Below, in pieces: positions 46,996 through 59,500 of a stretch of 64,000 bases of DNA. The notes under the pieces were generated by a model. It did not search any database, had not been told where the DNA came from, and saw nothing but the letters and a program-made list of their open reading frames with translations. Position 1 is the stretch's first letter, and every line of letters starts with the position of its first letter. Source of the DNA: Fallopia convolvulus (Eukaryota > Streptophyta > Magnoliopsida > Caryophyllales > Polygonaceae); contig OZ024737.1 in NCBI GenBank assembly GCA_964016875.1, positions 37,883,683 to 37,947,682 of the forward strand, in the 5' to 3' direction. Position numbers and translations under genes: made by a program.

Positions 46996-49900
46996 CTAAC
47001 CCGGGAGGAAACTGGGCATTGATAGGCCGAAATCCATGGGCTGGAAGGGCAAGTCTTGCAGAGTCTTTCCGTCAGGAGTCCAAAGTCGGCTTTGATGGGG
47101 ATAAATTGGTTGACGGGTATTCTTCCTGGATTCATCCTGAGCTCTAGGAGATGCAAGCTCAATCTCCAGCTTCTTCTTCTTCACAAACTCAAAGAACTCT
47201 GCTACTTGGCGGGCATAGCTTAAGAGAAGACAATTTTTTAAGAAAATACCAGAAATTAGCTTAAAAGAATAAAGACAATCATAGAGGTAATGAAGCATTT
47301 ATCAGATCTACAAGCTAAGAAGCTCGACAAGGTAGCGCTCCAAGTGTTTCGGAATAGGAATTGGGATGAAATATTTGGACCAGTTATGTAGCATCGGACA
47401 TTTTTTTCAAATAGAAGGTAAAAAGGAAATGAATCTTACTGTTCTTTAGCTTCAATATCTCTGCTGAAGTCAATATTTGGTTCACAGTCCAGAATCAGAG
47501 CAGGAACCTAAAAAACATCATAGGAACATTAGCAATCACACAACTGACAAAATTATAACCCTCTTTGTATCACAAAGAAACATAAAGACTACCTTTTGTA
47601 TACTTGGGTGCATATGGGAGCCCTCCAATAGAAAAACTCGGTCCCTTATCGAAGGATACAAAGGGCTGTCTAAAGAGCACGGTAACTGGTTAACAGTAAG
47701 CAACCCATGCTTTCCACTTTCAGAGGGTAAAAGCCAGCTCTCGTGTTTTTCATGGAGATCCCGGAGATAGTCTAAGCTCACGCCACCTTCTTCCTCTCTT
47801 TTACGAATCATCATGCGTTTGTGGCACGTGTCTGGACTTGCTCTAAGATAGATGAAACCATCTGGGACGAGCCCGGGCAAACTTGAGACAACTGGATCAA
47901 ACCATGAATCGTATATGCTGATCTCCATCTCGTTCATCCATTTTGCTTCATGAACAGCTCGCACAAAGACCTAATTAGGAAGAATGAGATCAACTATATC
48001 ATCCTCAAGTACTCAAAAATGAGGGAGAAACAAGGAGGTAAATTTTGCTTTTGACAATCAGCTTCTATTTTCATTCTATTTGGATCCGTAACTGTCTAGT
48101 TTGTCCTATTGCGGTATCAATAGAATCTTCCATCTACTTTGTCACTGAATGAACCATAAAAAGGCTAATGAGGCATGAATGTGTTCATGATTAATCGTTG
48201 CAGATAATGGATGTATAACAGAGAACTATCAAAAGGACACTGAAAAAAAATGATTAGAGACTCAAAAGGGAAAAAGGCACGCTAGATTATGTAATCTTTA
48301 AGCATAAGCTCAAAATATTAAACAAAACAAATAGTTGTAAGAATGCAGTCTGATTATAAACAGAATAATATATGTAACACTTCCATTAGAAAAATAGAAG
48401 AAAACAATTTTGCAGTTTAAAGGGAACTAAGAAATTGGTAATCTTACCATCCTGTCAGTGAAAACACTTCTTTCCATTAGCCTAAGGGGCCTGATTCCAC
48501 CAGATGTCTCTCTCTCTTGCATCATCCTCGTTACAAACACGTAATTCTGGAATGTGTAGGCATACCTCTCTGGCTCAGCATAAAAGGCATCCAGTATGTT
48601 AAAATGACCACCTCCAACATTTTGCCACTTGTCAATCGGCTCAGGTACAATCTCAACAAGATCACGTAGCTGGATTGTTTCATTTGCTATCCTCTGAAGG
48701 AACGTAGTTTTTCCTACACTGATATTTCCTTCTACACATAAAGTGATTCTTTTCTTATGAGGCTTCACATCTGAGCTTGACCCATCATCCTTCAACTCTT
48801 CATCTACGCTTTCTTTTATGAAAGTAGTAATGCTTTCAGCATGGTTTCTGTGAACAATCCCCACATCACTTTGCAAGTACTCTACCATCTTCTGACTTGA
48901 ATCCCCCAAAAACTGGTCACAAAATCCCCACAGAGTTTTATTTAAAACCAATAGCATAGACCACAAAGCAAATTCAAACAATCAGAAGCAATAATCCATA
49001 GTGCAATTCATCTTATGTTTTTCCCAACTGATGCTTCCAAAAGAAAAGCATATAGAGAATAAAAAAGCACAAACAAACACATAAAAATAGAAGGCATAAC
49101 AATGACATGTAAAATACCATGATTTTTTTTTTGATCTAAAAAATACCATGATTTTACTGAAAGCTGAAGGGTAAACTACACAAAACCAGCAGTAATTTGG
49201 AGAAAATTCATTTAATCACCCCTTAATGCTACTTTGCTAATAATTTACAATCTAATACCACTTCACCATTAACAAACGTCAAGGAGAGTATGAACTATGA
49301 AGTGATAACAATCACCTCATTCAAGTAAAGAAGAGATTTCTTGACCAAAAAAAAAAAGTAAAGAAGAGATTTTTTTTTGCATAGTATATCCATATTGCAT
49401 AACATTTTCAAACTAAGTGAAAAAAAAACACCATAGATAAGAGATAATAGAGTTCAAACTCCAAACACAGCAAAATAACTCCAATCAAATGAAAAGGAAG
49501 AGAAAAAGGGAAAACAATACTCTATCTTTGTAGATTTGTTTGAGCTCAGCAACACCTTCAATCCCATTATCAACCAGTTTTCTCAAATTCCTGGGCCCAA
49601 CGCCAGGAATCGCCAGCAAATCCGGGCTCCGCGGCGGACAAGAAGCACCACCGTTTTCCAAATTCCCCCTCTGCCTTCTATAAGACTTCAATGGCTTATC
49701 CTGCGGCTTCGAATCATCCGCCGAGAAATCCAACGCATCACCCTCCGCGCCGGCGGCGGCAACCGTATGTAGCCAAGCCAACCGCCCCCGGCTCCGATTC
49801 TCTTTTGCACCAACACACGGCCATACCGCCGTGGCGCCGTCAGTGAGAGAACAGCGGCGGAACCGGAAGCCCCCGGCGACGGCGACTCGGCTGGAGGAGT

Positions 49901-50129
49901 GGGAGTCGGCGGAGAGTGGGACACACGGGCGAAGAGTGAAAGGAGCGGCGGCGGAGGAAGGCATTACGAGGCTTCGGATGATTGTGTTGAGAGGAGGGTA
50001 GGGGAAACAGCCAGGGGCGGCGGAAGCGGGGGGTTTAGGGCGGCGAAGAGGGGAAGAGAACGAGAAGGCGTTAGCGGGAGGGGTGAAGAGGGGTGAGGGC
50101 GGTGGGCTTCGACGGAGAAGTTTCTGCAT
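46996..50129 (-). CDS. Deoxynucleoside kinase with N-terminal helix-hairpin-helix extension
   Basis: Phosphorylates deoxynucleosides in the dNTP salvage pathway. Exons: 50129-49521, 48912-48448, 47970-47593, 47507-47440, 47218-46996; 580 residues. Seen: Ser/Pro/Arg-rich organelle-targeting N-terminus (about 1-110); a helix-hairpin-helix motif PDLLAIPGVGPRNLRKLV (about 169-186); then the kinase, with the P-loop GNISVGKT (265-272), EPIDKW, the MERS motif standing for the ERS/DRS box, and a LID-type arginine segment (KRMMIRKREEE). This matches Arabidopsis At1g72040. A second Met (56) would shorten the targeting region. Intron 1 holds two A-tailed stubs. Confidence 0.92.
49111..49155 (-). mobile_element. 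Tiny retro-insertion stub in kinase intron 1 (first)
   Basis: AAAATACCATGATTTT is perfect at 49111-49126 and 49140-49155. The 13-bp insert reads TTAGATCAAAAAA on the minus strand. Confidence 0.5.
49324..49372 (+). mobile_element. Tiny retro-insertion stub in kinase intron 1 (second)
   Basis: AGTAAAGAAGAGATTT is perfect at 49324-49339 and 49357-49372. The 17-bp insert is CTTGACC plus ten As, the same tail as the stub at 36344-36354. Confidence 0.55.
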
Positions 50130-50763
50130 CGTTTCGCATTTCAGAACACCATAGGAGAAGAAGAAGAGACAAAATTGGAGAGAAGGTTGAAGGAGGGGAT
50201 AAGCGAGGGAGTTGCAGAGGAAGGAAGTGAGAGAAGGCGGGAGAGAGGAGAAGAATGGGTGAAATAGGTCAAAAGCAGGAATTAAGGAGGGAGAGAAATT
50301 AGGGTTTTGAAGGCGAAAAAGGGGTTCTCCATTTTTTTGGAGTTTCCGTTCAATTTGTGTACTTGTCGGACGGGAGAGTGGGAAAGATTGTGAAAGACAC
50401 GTCAGACGAGGGCAGAGGACTAGAGCGTGATGACTGATGAGGCCACAAAGCTTTCAGTTGTGCAAGTACTAGGGAACTAGTCAATGGCTGTGTTAACATC
50501 GTTTAAAAACCAATGTGATCTGCTTAGAATCTTAGATATCCCTATCCCTACTAAGAAACCGCCCTTACGTGGAGAAAAAATAGCACTAGGAACTACTCTT
50601 TCTTACGAAAAGTTTGATCGAATTTTAGTTGGTGATTAAATTGTAGTTTCTAAATCAATAACCAATTGGTCTGATGGGATGAGGTGTTAGACTTTTTAAG
50701 TGTTTGATCGGTTTGGACGTAGATTGACCTTGACTAATCGAACCGAGCGAGAGATAAAAAAAA
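50130..50763. other. Promoter side of the kinase gene
   Basis: A purine-rich (GA) leader on the plus strand, hence CT-rich on the gene's strand, extends to about 50330. No gene or repeat beyond that. Confidence 0.45.
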
Positions 50764-51931
50764 GGAAAATTCCGTTTGGTACTCCTGAACTTTACGCTTT
50801 TCCGAGTGGTACCCTCAAAAAAAAGTTATTCCGGAAAATACCCCCGAGTTTTGTACCGAGTTCGCCCCGTGCCCCTTTGTTGGTTTCTCTACAGCTTTCC
50901 GTTAGATTTATATTAAAAAAAACAGAATTTCACAGATTTAAGAACCAAAGATTTAAGCATGAAGAAAAAGGGGAAAATAAAATAAAATTGGATCTTCTTT
51001 TATGAACAGAACAAGAACCTTTTGCCATTAGAGAATGGGGATCGTTAGTTACCTGTATTCTAGGGATAATTATGTTTTTTTTATTAATTCACTTTATTGT
51101 TCATATTTATCTGTTGTTTTTCCTATATTCGGATTAATTTCTATCATCTCTCCGAGTATCAACGCCACCACTATCGACATCAGCCCGAGCACCGCTCCGA
51201 GCATCAACGACATGTACACCACTGCCCACCCCCCTTTAGACGGTGAGAGAGTCGTTGATCTGTACCGGCTCAAAATCGAACGGAGGAGATTCCACGAGGA
51301 ACACAGTATTATCGTCTAGATTACCAGCAAAACCCATGTTCTTCTCTTGCTCATCAATATAATCAACAAAATCGGCTTCTGATTCTACACCTGTTTATCC
51401 TCCATTGACGACGATGGCGATAATTTGGGCGAAGCTGACGGAGAATCCATCTTTTTCCGGTGATGAGATGAACAAAGATTGAATTTTTTCCCTCTCTTTT
51501 CTTCTAGGGTTTCTGACTGGTGGGGTTTGATTTTTATAATTGGAAAATTTTCTCTATTGCAAGAACAAGGCTGTTGGGTATTTTTTGGGCTTTAGATGTT
51601 TTGTTTGTGGGTCTTCTTCTCTGTTCTTGAGACTCCAATCAATGGAGGAGTTTTTTTTACAATCTGATGCTTGATTGAAAATGAACAGCAAGTTTTATGG
51701 CTGAGTTGAATTGGGCGTTTGGGTTTCCACGCGATGGCGGACGGACGGTGGAAGAACGGACGAACAAGCGAGGGAAGAAACCGGTGAGACAAACGGAAAA
51801 GAAGACAGAAAACTAACAAAGGGGTAAGGGGCGAACTCGGTACAAAACTCGTGGGTATTTTCTGGAATAACTTTTTTTTAGGGCACCACTCGGAAAAACG
51901 TAAAGTTCAGGGGTACCAAACGGAATTTCCC
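50764..51931. mobile_element. Mutator-like element (about 1.17 kb) with long terminal inverted repeats
   Basis: Arms of about 120 bp (50764-50885, 51811-51931) are close inverted copies; both ends read GG(A/G)AAATTCCGTTTGGTAC inward. A 9-bp flanking repeat TAAAAAAAA (50755-50763, 51932-51940) fits the Mutator target-duplication length, though its simple sequence weakens the evidence. No transposase. The interior holds a decayed minus-strand coding fragment, as in Pack-MULEs. Confidence 0.72.
51094..51450 (-). pseudogene. Decayed coding fragment captured inside the Mutator-like element
   Basis: On the minus strand, from ATG at 51450: MDSPSASPKLSPSSSMEDKQ then a stop; a shifted frame then continues with an acidic DFVDYIDEQEKNMGF and SPPFDFEPVQI stretch; a third frame gives one strongly hydrophobic membrane-type segment (about 51135-51220) ending at a stop at 51094. 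This higher-GC block differs from its surroundings. The source gene is not recognised. Confidence 0.5.
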
Positions 51932-51940
51932 TAAAAAAAA

Positions 51941-52321
51941 TTAGAAACTACTCTTTTTTTTTTTTTATCATCGAACTAAAAATGTGGATGCAACTCAAAG
52001 ATTTTAAAAATGTAGTAAGATAAAATTGGAGATTGGTATTTTTGGGTCAATACAACTTCTCAAAACTCATGCTAAGCAATGAAACAAAATGTCATTTGAA
52101 AATACGTATGAATAATTGAAAAATATCGAAAAAGATTTGTTGAGTTCACAACAAAAAATCCAAGCATCACCTAAGCTGGGAATATTACAAAGACAAATTA
52201 GACTTATTAATAATAAAAAAAACATCCTAAATTTCCATAAATCATATTAAAAACTAAGGGCAAAAATTAAGCATATAGAACTAACAGACACAAATGACGG
52301 TTACTTCCACAAAATTGCAAA
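51941..52321. other. AT-rich spacer, nothing recognised
   Basis: Contains the left target repeat (ATTGCAAA, 52314-52321) of the next element. No gene or structure seen. Confidence 0.5.
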
Positions 52322-52874
52322 TAGGGTGGTAATCGAACCGAGTCGAGCTGAGTTTTGAGTTTCTCAAGCTCGGCTCGGTTAAAAATAGGCGAGTTCGAGC
52401 TCAAACGCGAGCTTGGTTCGAACTGTTTGAGCTTGGTTCATTAAATGCTCACCGAGCTCGAGCTTAGCTCACGAACCTTTTTTAGCTGCTTCGTGAGACA
52501 AATCCGCGAACAACTCGTTTACTTGATCAATTATAGAAGTAAATGAAACTAAAAAGTAAATATGTAGTTTGAGAGAGATCACCAAAACTATGTAATTTAA
52601 CATAAACAATATATTGTATATAATATATATAGTAGAGCTTATTCATGAGCGTATAATCGAGCTTGCTCATGAGCATATAATCGAGCTTGCTCATGAATCA
52701 TGAGCAAACGATCCAAGTTATATTGTGCTCAAGATCGGGTCGTTTAACTTTCGAGCCTTAAAATTGAGCTCAAGTTCACCTCGTTTACAAATCGAGTCGA
52801 ACACGAACAATATTTAACTGAGCCGAATACCGAATTTCTCACTAATATAATGGTTCTATTCATTTACTACCCTA
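52322..52874. mobile_element. hAT-type MITE (553 bp), rich in AGCTCGAGC words
   Basis: Perfect 8-bp target duplication ATTGCAAA (52314-52321, 52875-52882). The termini TAGGGTGGTAA and the inverted TAGGGTAGTAA match. The body has many overlapping GAGCTCGAGC/GAGCTTGCTC words and is self-complementary. No coding region. Confidence 0.8.
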
Positions 52875-52979
52875 ATTGCAAACGGAAGAAGAAATAAGAA
52901 AATTATAAAAGAAATTAGAATTATGGACGGTACACAAATCACAAGTGAAGATAATGTTTAAGAAGAAATACAAGGTGAT

Positions 52980-54640
52980 TTTAAAGAAGATAAAGAAAAG
53001 AACAAATAAACAAACCAATGCTGCAAAAAAAAAATCTTGGCCTAATAGACATCAAGGTTTCAACATAAGACAATGAAGCTCTTATAAAATAAGTAACTAA
53101 TGAAGAAATTAGAAATGCACTAATGCAAATCGGAACAAATATAAATTACCAGGCCCTAATGGTATGTCATTAGACTTTTATAAATAAATATTGGGACATT
53201 GTTGGTTTAATAATTATAAAAGTTGTGAAAAAGAAATTTCATTCAGGAAAGATTCTAAAGCAGGTCAACCATACTTTTATTACACTTTTGCCAAAACAAG
53301 ATAATCTCGAGTCAACAAACCATTATCGACCTATAAGCCTTTGTTCCACAATTTTTAAAGTGATAGCAAAAACCATCACATAACTAATAAAATGAACAAT
53401 GAGCAAACTAATCCATCCGCTGCAAGGAGCCTTTGTAGCAATCGAGCAATCCAGGGTAATGCACGTATAACTCATGAAATTGTCCACTCCTTTAGGGGGA
53501 AAAGGAAAAGATGGATGGATAGTGATCAAACTCGACATAGACAAGCCTATGACCGATTAGACTGGGATTTTCTTTTTACAATTATGGAAAAATTCGGATT
53601 TTGCAGGCGATTCATTGGGTGGATAAAAGATTAATGTGTCACAAAAGTATCATTCTCGGTGCTTGTAAACAATGGACCAACAAATCCTTTTCTTCCAAAA
53701 AGGCAATTGCGACAAGGTGACCCACTTTCTCCTTCCCTCTTTATCCTAGGAACCAAAATTCTAGCATGGAAATTAAAACAAGTGACACAACTCGAAATTT
53801 AGTGGATTTCGCTCTTACAAGATCAAGAATGAAAATCCCCTTTTTAGCGTTTGTTGATGACATTATAATCTTCACGAAAGCCACAAAAATGCATGCACAA
53901 TAGTTAAACAAATCACTGAAGAATATTGTGTCATTTCAGGGGAAAAAGTTAACTATTATAAATCGGTGTTTCAAACCTCCAAACATGTAGATAACCAACA
54001 AAAGAAACAAATCCAACAAGTGATCAACATTACAACTATGACAAAATTAGAAAAATACTTGGGATGCCCGATAATAAGCGAAAAGTGAGTAAAGACACGT
54101 TTAAGGAAACAATGGGGAGAGCAAAAAACCCAACTAACTAAATGGAAGGCGGATGCTCTATTGCAAGAAGGCACATGACTCTTATTCGGTCAAACCTAGC
54201 CACTAAACCCAACTTTTTAATGCAGAGTTTCAAGTTACCAACAAACAACCACAAAGATTAGACCAAATCGATAGGTGTTTCTTATGGAATAAAGATCAAC
54301 ATTATAAACCACTAGTGGGATGGGACAAATTTTGCAAATCAAAAACCCATGGAGGATCAAGACTAAAAAAGATTGAGCACATGAACAAAACATTGCAAAT
54401 GAAGTTACTATGGAAAATACTAGTAGAACCTAACTTTATATGGGTTCGACTAATGAATGAAAAATACTTAAAAATAAGTCTCTATTATGATATAAAAAAC
54501 AAACAAACACTTCATGACAATGGACTTAATTGATGAAACTTAGACCAGAATTTGAAGATTGTCTGATTTGGCAAATAGGAGATGGCGAAACCATATAATT
54601 TTGAACATGCGAATGTGTTTTGCAAGAGCTTTTGAACACC
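52980..54640 (+). pseudogene. Heavily decayed LINE reverse transcriptase region
   Basis: Recognisable pieces in several frames: YRPISLC-like (about 53320), QAYDRLDWDFLF (about 53540), a RQGDPLSPSLFIL-like stretch (about 53710), FVDDIIIF (about 53850), and KFCKSKTHGGSRLKKI (about 54330). Full of stops and shifts. Older than the LINE at 36792. Confidence 0.72.
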
Positions 54641-54829
54641 TATGCAATTGATGGTGGTCTCGCTGGCGAGCAGCGCCCACCCGCCCAAACGGTATATAAT
54701 ATTATTTGTTATTGGGCCTCTCCCGATCTGCTTGGGCTTACGACCCATAAGCTGCAATAAGATTTCTTAAATATCTATATAAATTATCAAAATACAAAAT
54801 AATATGTAGTCTATAATCTGCCACCATAA
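54641..54829. other. Spacer between LINE remnant and Tourist-type element
   Basis: Short AT-rich spacer. It ends in the left TAA of the next element's target duplication. Nothing else seen. Confidence 0.4.
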
Positions 54830-55874
54830 GACCATCCACAACGGACGGATTTTAGATTAAAATAATAATTGAAATCTTCCAAACAGTGTAAGAGGAATAA
54901 GAATCCAATTTCTGGACTTCAAATAGCAATCCCAAAAGCTGGGCTCTTAAATCTCAAAAGATGGGTGTGGCAATTTCTTTTTGCCTCTGTTCAAACAAAA
55001 TGCGTGGTTTTAAATTATACATGAGCAAAACGCTGAGTTTTATATACGGAGCAACATAGAGCTCTGAACTGTGCAGAAACGTGTGGTGCTCTAGCAGCCC
55101 TTGGATCCCATCGGACGACCCTTGTAATTTCCACTTTCAGTATATACATTTAAGCTTTTGGTATTATTTCAATAATAAAATGATATTATATTTTCAAAAT
55201 AATATTTTTAATATTTTTGTTTTGTTTTTATCTACATATAGACACCCATTTTGTATATATTTTAATTAAAAAATTGATATATTAGAAATACAACTTAAAA
55301 AATTATTAAAAATTAATCTTTGTATTTTTATGTCCTTAAATTTATGTATTACACAAGTAATATAATTAATATAGTTGATTATATAAGATATTAGTTGTAT
55401 ACGTATATTTTAGTAGTGAAATAAATATATTTATAGAAAATAAATTTTTTTTCCTAGTGTGTTTTTGTTTGTTTGTTTGTTTGGTATTTTTTTTTTGCAA
55501 TATTTCATGTCTCTGTTTTAATGTATTTTAATTTTTTCAGTTTTAAGTAAAATAAAATGTGTTGTTTTTCGTTTATATCAATTATAAACTTTATAATTTA
55601 ATTAATTACGTAATTAATATAAATTAGTCAAATTAACATAATTAAATATTTATATTAAATATTATACCGTATTATTAAACAATATCCGAGATTAAACAGT
55701 GTAATGGAATAAATAAAGATAAAACTAAAATAAAGTTAGTGGATTTTAAAGAATGAAATTGGGTTGAGAGTTGTAGGAATAAAGTAGAAGTGAGTTTTTA
55801 AATGAGGTGGAGGAGTGAGAAAATTGATGTGGGGGGTTAAGAATTCATTTTGGGATTTAGGGTTGTGGATGGTC
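54830..55874. mobile_element. PIF/Harbinger (Tourist-type) non-autonomous element, 1045 bp
   Basis: Perfect terminal inverted repeat GACCATCCACAAC, flanked by TAA on both sides (54827-54829, 55875-55877), the typical 3-bp PIF/Harbinger target duplication. The interior is AT-rich with no transposase frame. Confidence 0.78.
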
Positions 55875-55877
55875 TAA

Positions 55878-56558
55878 CATCAGGTATCTTTTTTTGAATA
55901 CTGAGTCACTGACCATCTATTTTTTGCTTTCATTTGGGACGTTTCACTTTGAATTCAAAATTACTTTGGTCCCAAAGTCACATTTTAAAGCTCTTAAAAA
56001 GTATGAATTCCTTTTACTTTTTATGTTTTTCAAAATAAATAAAATAACTTTTACCCCAAAATATCATTTAAGATCTAAAGTGAAACTTATAACAGTCAGT
56101 ACTTTTTTTTTTTGCTTGAAGCACCTTCGTGTACCATTTCTACTGAAGAAGTGGTTCAACAGTCATAAGCTGACATGAAGTATGTAAACCAGAAGCAACC
56201 CACTAGTCGCAGCAGACATGAAGCAGTGTTCTTACTGACTGACTGTATTAAAAGCCTCTTTGACAATATTTCCAGACACATACATTTTCCATTCAAGAAA
56301 AAAGAAGAGAAGAAATCGAATGCATGGCACTAATACATATCAACATCGTGAGGTAGCAGTTTTACATGGGAATCTTTCAAAAAAAAATCCACTATCTGAA
56401 TTCTGAATCAGTGAATTAGTCTTGAGAAAGAATGAGACCTAAATCTTCCTCCTCTCAACTTACAAGGAAGTAGGCTTGCTTTTGGTAAGAATAAATAGAA
56501 TGGTATAATACTGAATCATAAATTAGAGGTATACGAGTACTAATATACTTGACGAGAC
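55878..56558. other. Spacer and 3' UTR of the O-fucosyltransferase-family gene
   Basis: A 94-codon plus-strand frame at 55894-56178 is AT-rich and unrecognised. The right part should be the 3' UTR of the minus-strand gene. Confidence 0.4.
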
Positions 56559-59500
56559 TTAGGAGTTAGTATGATTAAATGTGTTACCAGTTTTGACACC
56601 TTGCTTACACATGCAATCTGGCATGGGAAATGTATAGAGCGAGCCACTGTCTTTCTTTGTCTCACTTCCCTTCATATCACTGCGTCGAAGCATCTCCTGC
56701 ATTTGGTGCTGGAAAGCTTTCCATCTACACATGTATTATTGTAATCAATAAATGGAGATCAGAATGCTTCAAAGCATGCACTAGAAATTTATACACAAAG
56801 CACTATCTTCACAAAAGTTATATTTTCAAGTCAATGTGCTCTGTGAAGTATACCTATTTAAAATGACAATGGAATTATTACCTTAATTAAGAAAATCAAA
56901 AGGAACTAAATACCTTAATTAAGAAAATCTAAACCCTATAAGAAAAACTTGGAAAAAAACCTTTTTAAAATTGGATTCTTATGGGAAAAAAATAGTTATA
57001 AGCAAACATTGTGAGAATTCTGCAAATACCTGATATCTGGGTTGTCGAATAACAATGCCAATTTTCTCTTGTCAGGTATGATTGTCTTGGCATGCCCTCC
57101 ATACATATAGCGCCTATGGCCCATTAAAAAATGGGGAAAGTTTCCTCCTTGAGTAGTGACAAAAACTTCACTATAGAGGCACACAGTGTAATCAAGACCA
57201 GCCAACCTAGATGAATGTCCCTGCATTAATCAGTTCCACATTTTTGTTAAATTTGCAATGGAAATAGCTAGGAGTTTCAAAAAAATGTTGTATGAATGGA
57301 TTTAGGAATGTAACAAGGAAGAGCACCTGAAATGGAGCAAGTTCTTCCGGCGTAGCTAACGTCTCCTTTGTTTGTAGCAATGGAAATAGCTGTTTGAGGG
57401 GAGCCATATACTTCTCTGCTTTATAAATTTTCCCAGAGGCAACATAGATGGATGTATTATTATTAAAGCCCATCCCTCTTAACATCATTCCAACCTGGAA
57501 AAACACAGAGAAAACAGCATAAGGTGCAGAAAACCATGCACAAGGCCAACACTGGTTAGGACTTGGGAGTAATTTAGCATACGGCATACTTCAATAGCGT
57601 TCATTAGCTTTTCATAGCTTGAGCGTAAACAAAAGATAGAAATTCGACACTCCAATTTTTCAAGCAGTAATACATCAATAATACCTCGAGAGGTGTTAAA
57701 GGGCACTTTCCATTCCTCCTATTTGCGCCCGGCCTTATGACTCGACCTTTTTTCCTAAATTTTCCTCTCCAACTTTTTTCCCTAGCAGCATCCATTTCTC
57801 GCTTTTCCTCTGCTCCACCATCATAGATACAACATGAAAAGGCAACCATATCCTACCATCCACAAAGTCAAAAGGAACTAGATATTTATGTCTGAATATA
57901 ATACAAGAAATCAAGTATCGACCCATCATCCTGCTCTAAGATGCTGAAAACGGAGTACCTTTTCAAACCGAAGATGAACAGACACATATTTTCCACCAGT
58001 CCTAAAGCTATTTCGGATCATCCGCTGAACCATGAGTTCTGCAACAGCCCGTATAGGTTCAGAAAACCTTAGGGCTTCAAAATTAGCATAGCATCTGAGC
58101 TCCTGAATACTTGAAGGCACTGCCTGAGCCAATCTGTTTGAGAACGGCGCAACACGTACAGCACTGCACAACAGGACAAAGCTTTTAAACTTGTTATCCA
58201 CAATATCTAGAAATAGTTCCTTGCATGGAATTTTCGCAAGAAATTAGCACATACATGTTTTACATACCAACACAATAAGAATCACGGTCCCACTAACTAT
58301 TTCAGGGAAATTATTGGCTATTGGGAATCACATTCTAGCTCTCAAAAGAATATAGAGAAAAGAGGTTCCTTACCTTAACTCTGACAGCTTTGGAAGCACC
58401 TTGTTTAGGTAATATTTTGGACTTGACCAAGCTTTTAACCTCAAATTAATAATGCTGCTTATATTATGGTCAAATTTCTCAAGAACATCCTCTGGAAGCT
58501 GTCTGACAACTTTCACCTTCTTCCCAAGTGCATGTATGAAGTAATCTTCATCAAATATGTCACCAAACTTGCTGCATGAGTTGAACATTAGAATGTTTTT
58601 AGTTATGCTACACATAGTTGTTACAGCAATATAATAAGATGGAGAGAGTCATATATTCATTAAGGGAAACTCATGGCAACTGGCGATCACGAAGACAATA
58701 TAAAATTAGTTATTTAGTTAAATAAAATATTTAAAAACTTAAATTCCATAAATAAAAGCATTTTATGCTGTTACAATGTTACATAGACAGCCCGGCCCCT
58801 AAAAAAAACAAAACCTCTTCCCGTATAGCATAGCACATCCAAACAAAACTGGCTTGCTAATATTAGCCTGGGAGGGGGAAGTTTTGTTTAGATATCCACC
58901 CAGCTTCCTAAAAAAAACCCAAAATCTCCTCAGAAGGCTACACCTACTTGGAAAGCTTGTTTTGCCAAACACACAAAGCTGCTTGCTAGTTTTTTCTTCA
59001 AAATAAAAGTAACAAAATATGTGAAACCCAATCTAATATTGACACCAAGATTTGTACTACTCTATACAAATTTTTTTGTTACTATGAGCATGTATACAAA
59101 GACAACAATGCAGAGTACAGAATTAACAGCTTACATCCATCCAGCCTTTACTTCCCTGCTCATAACCCTTATGTAAACTTCCAGAATGAAAACATACATA
59201 ACATGCCAGGCACAACAGAACTGACAACTTATTATACAAATGAACAACAAAAAAGAATTGCATGAACTGGGACAAGAAGAGCAAGCAGAAATATTTGAAT
59301 GATTACATTTTGCATATGAAGTATTTAGAAGCTCCAAGCAGGAGAGAAAAGCTATTACAGAAGAAGCACTATTATTTGGTACCTGGAGTCTCGCCAAACA
59401 CTATTCAGATGAAACATTGGAATAACCAGAGTTGCATTCAAGAGCCCAGCCACTGCTACTGCATCACATATCTGAAATAAATTTTCAGACAATTAGACAA

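Noticed and set aside
55894..56178. 94-codon plus-strand frame
   Set aside because: AT-rich low-complexity translation, no recognisable domain, next to a transposon.
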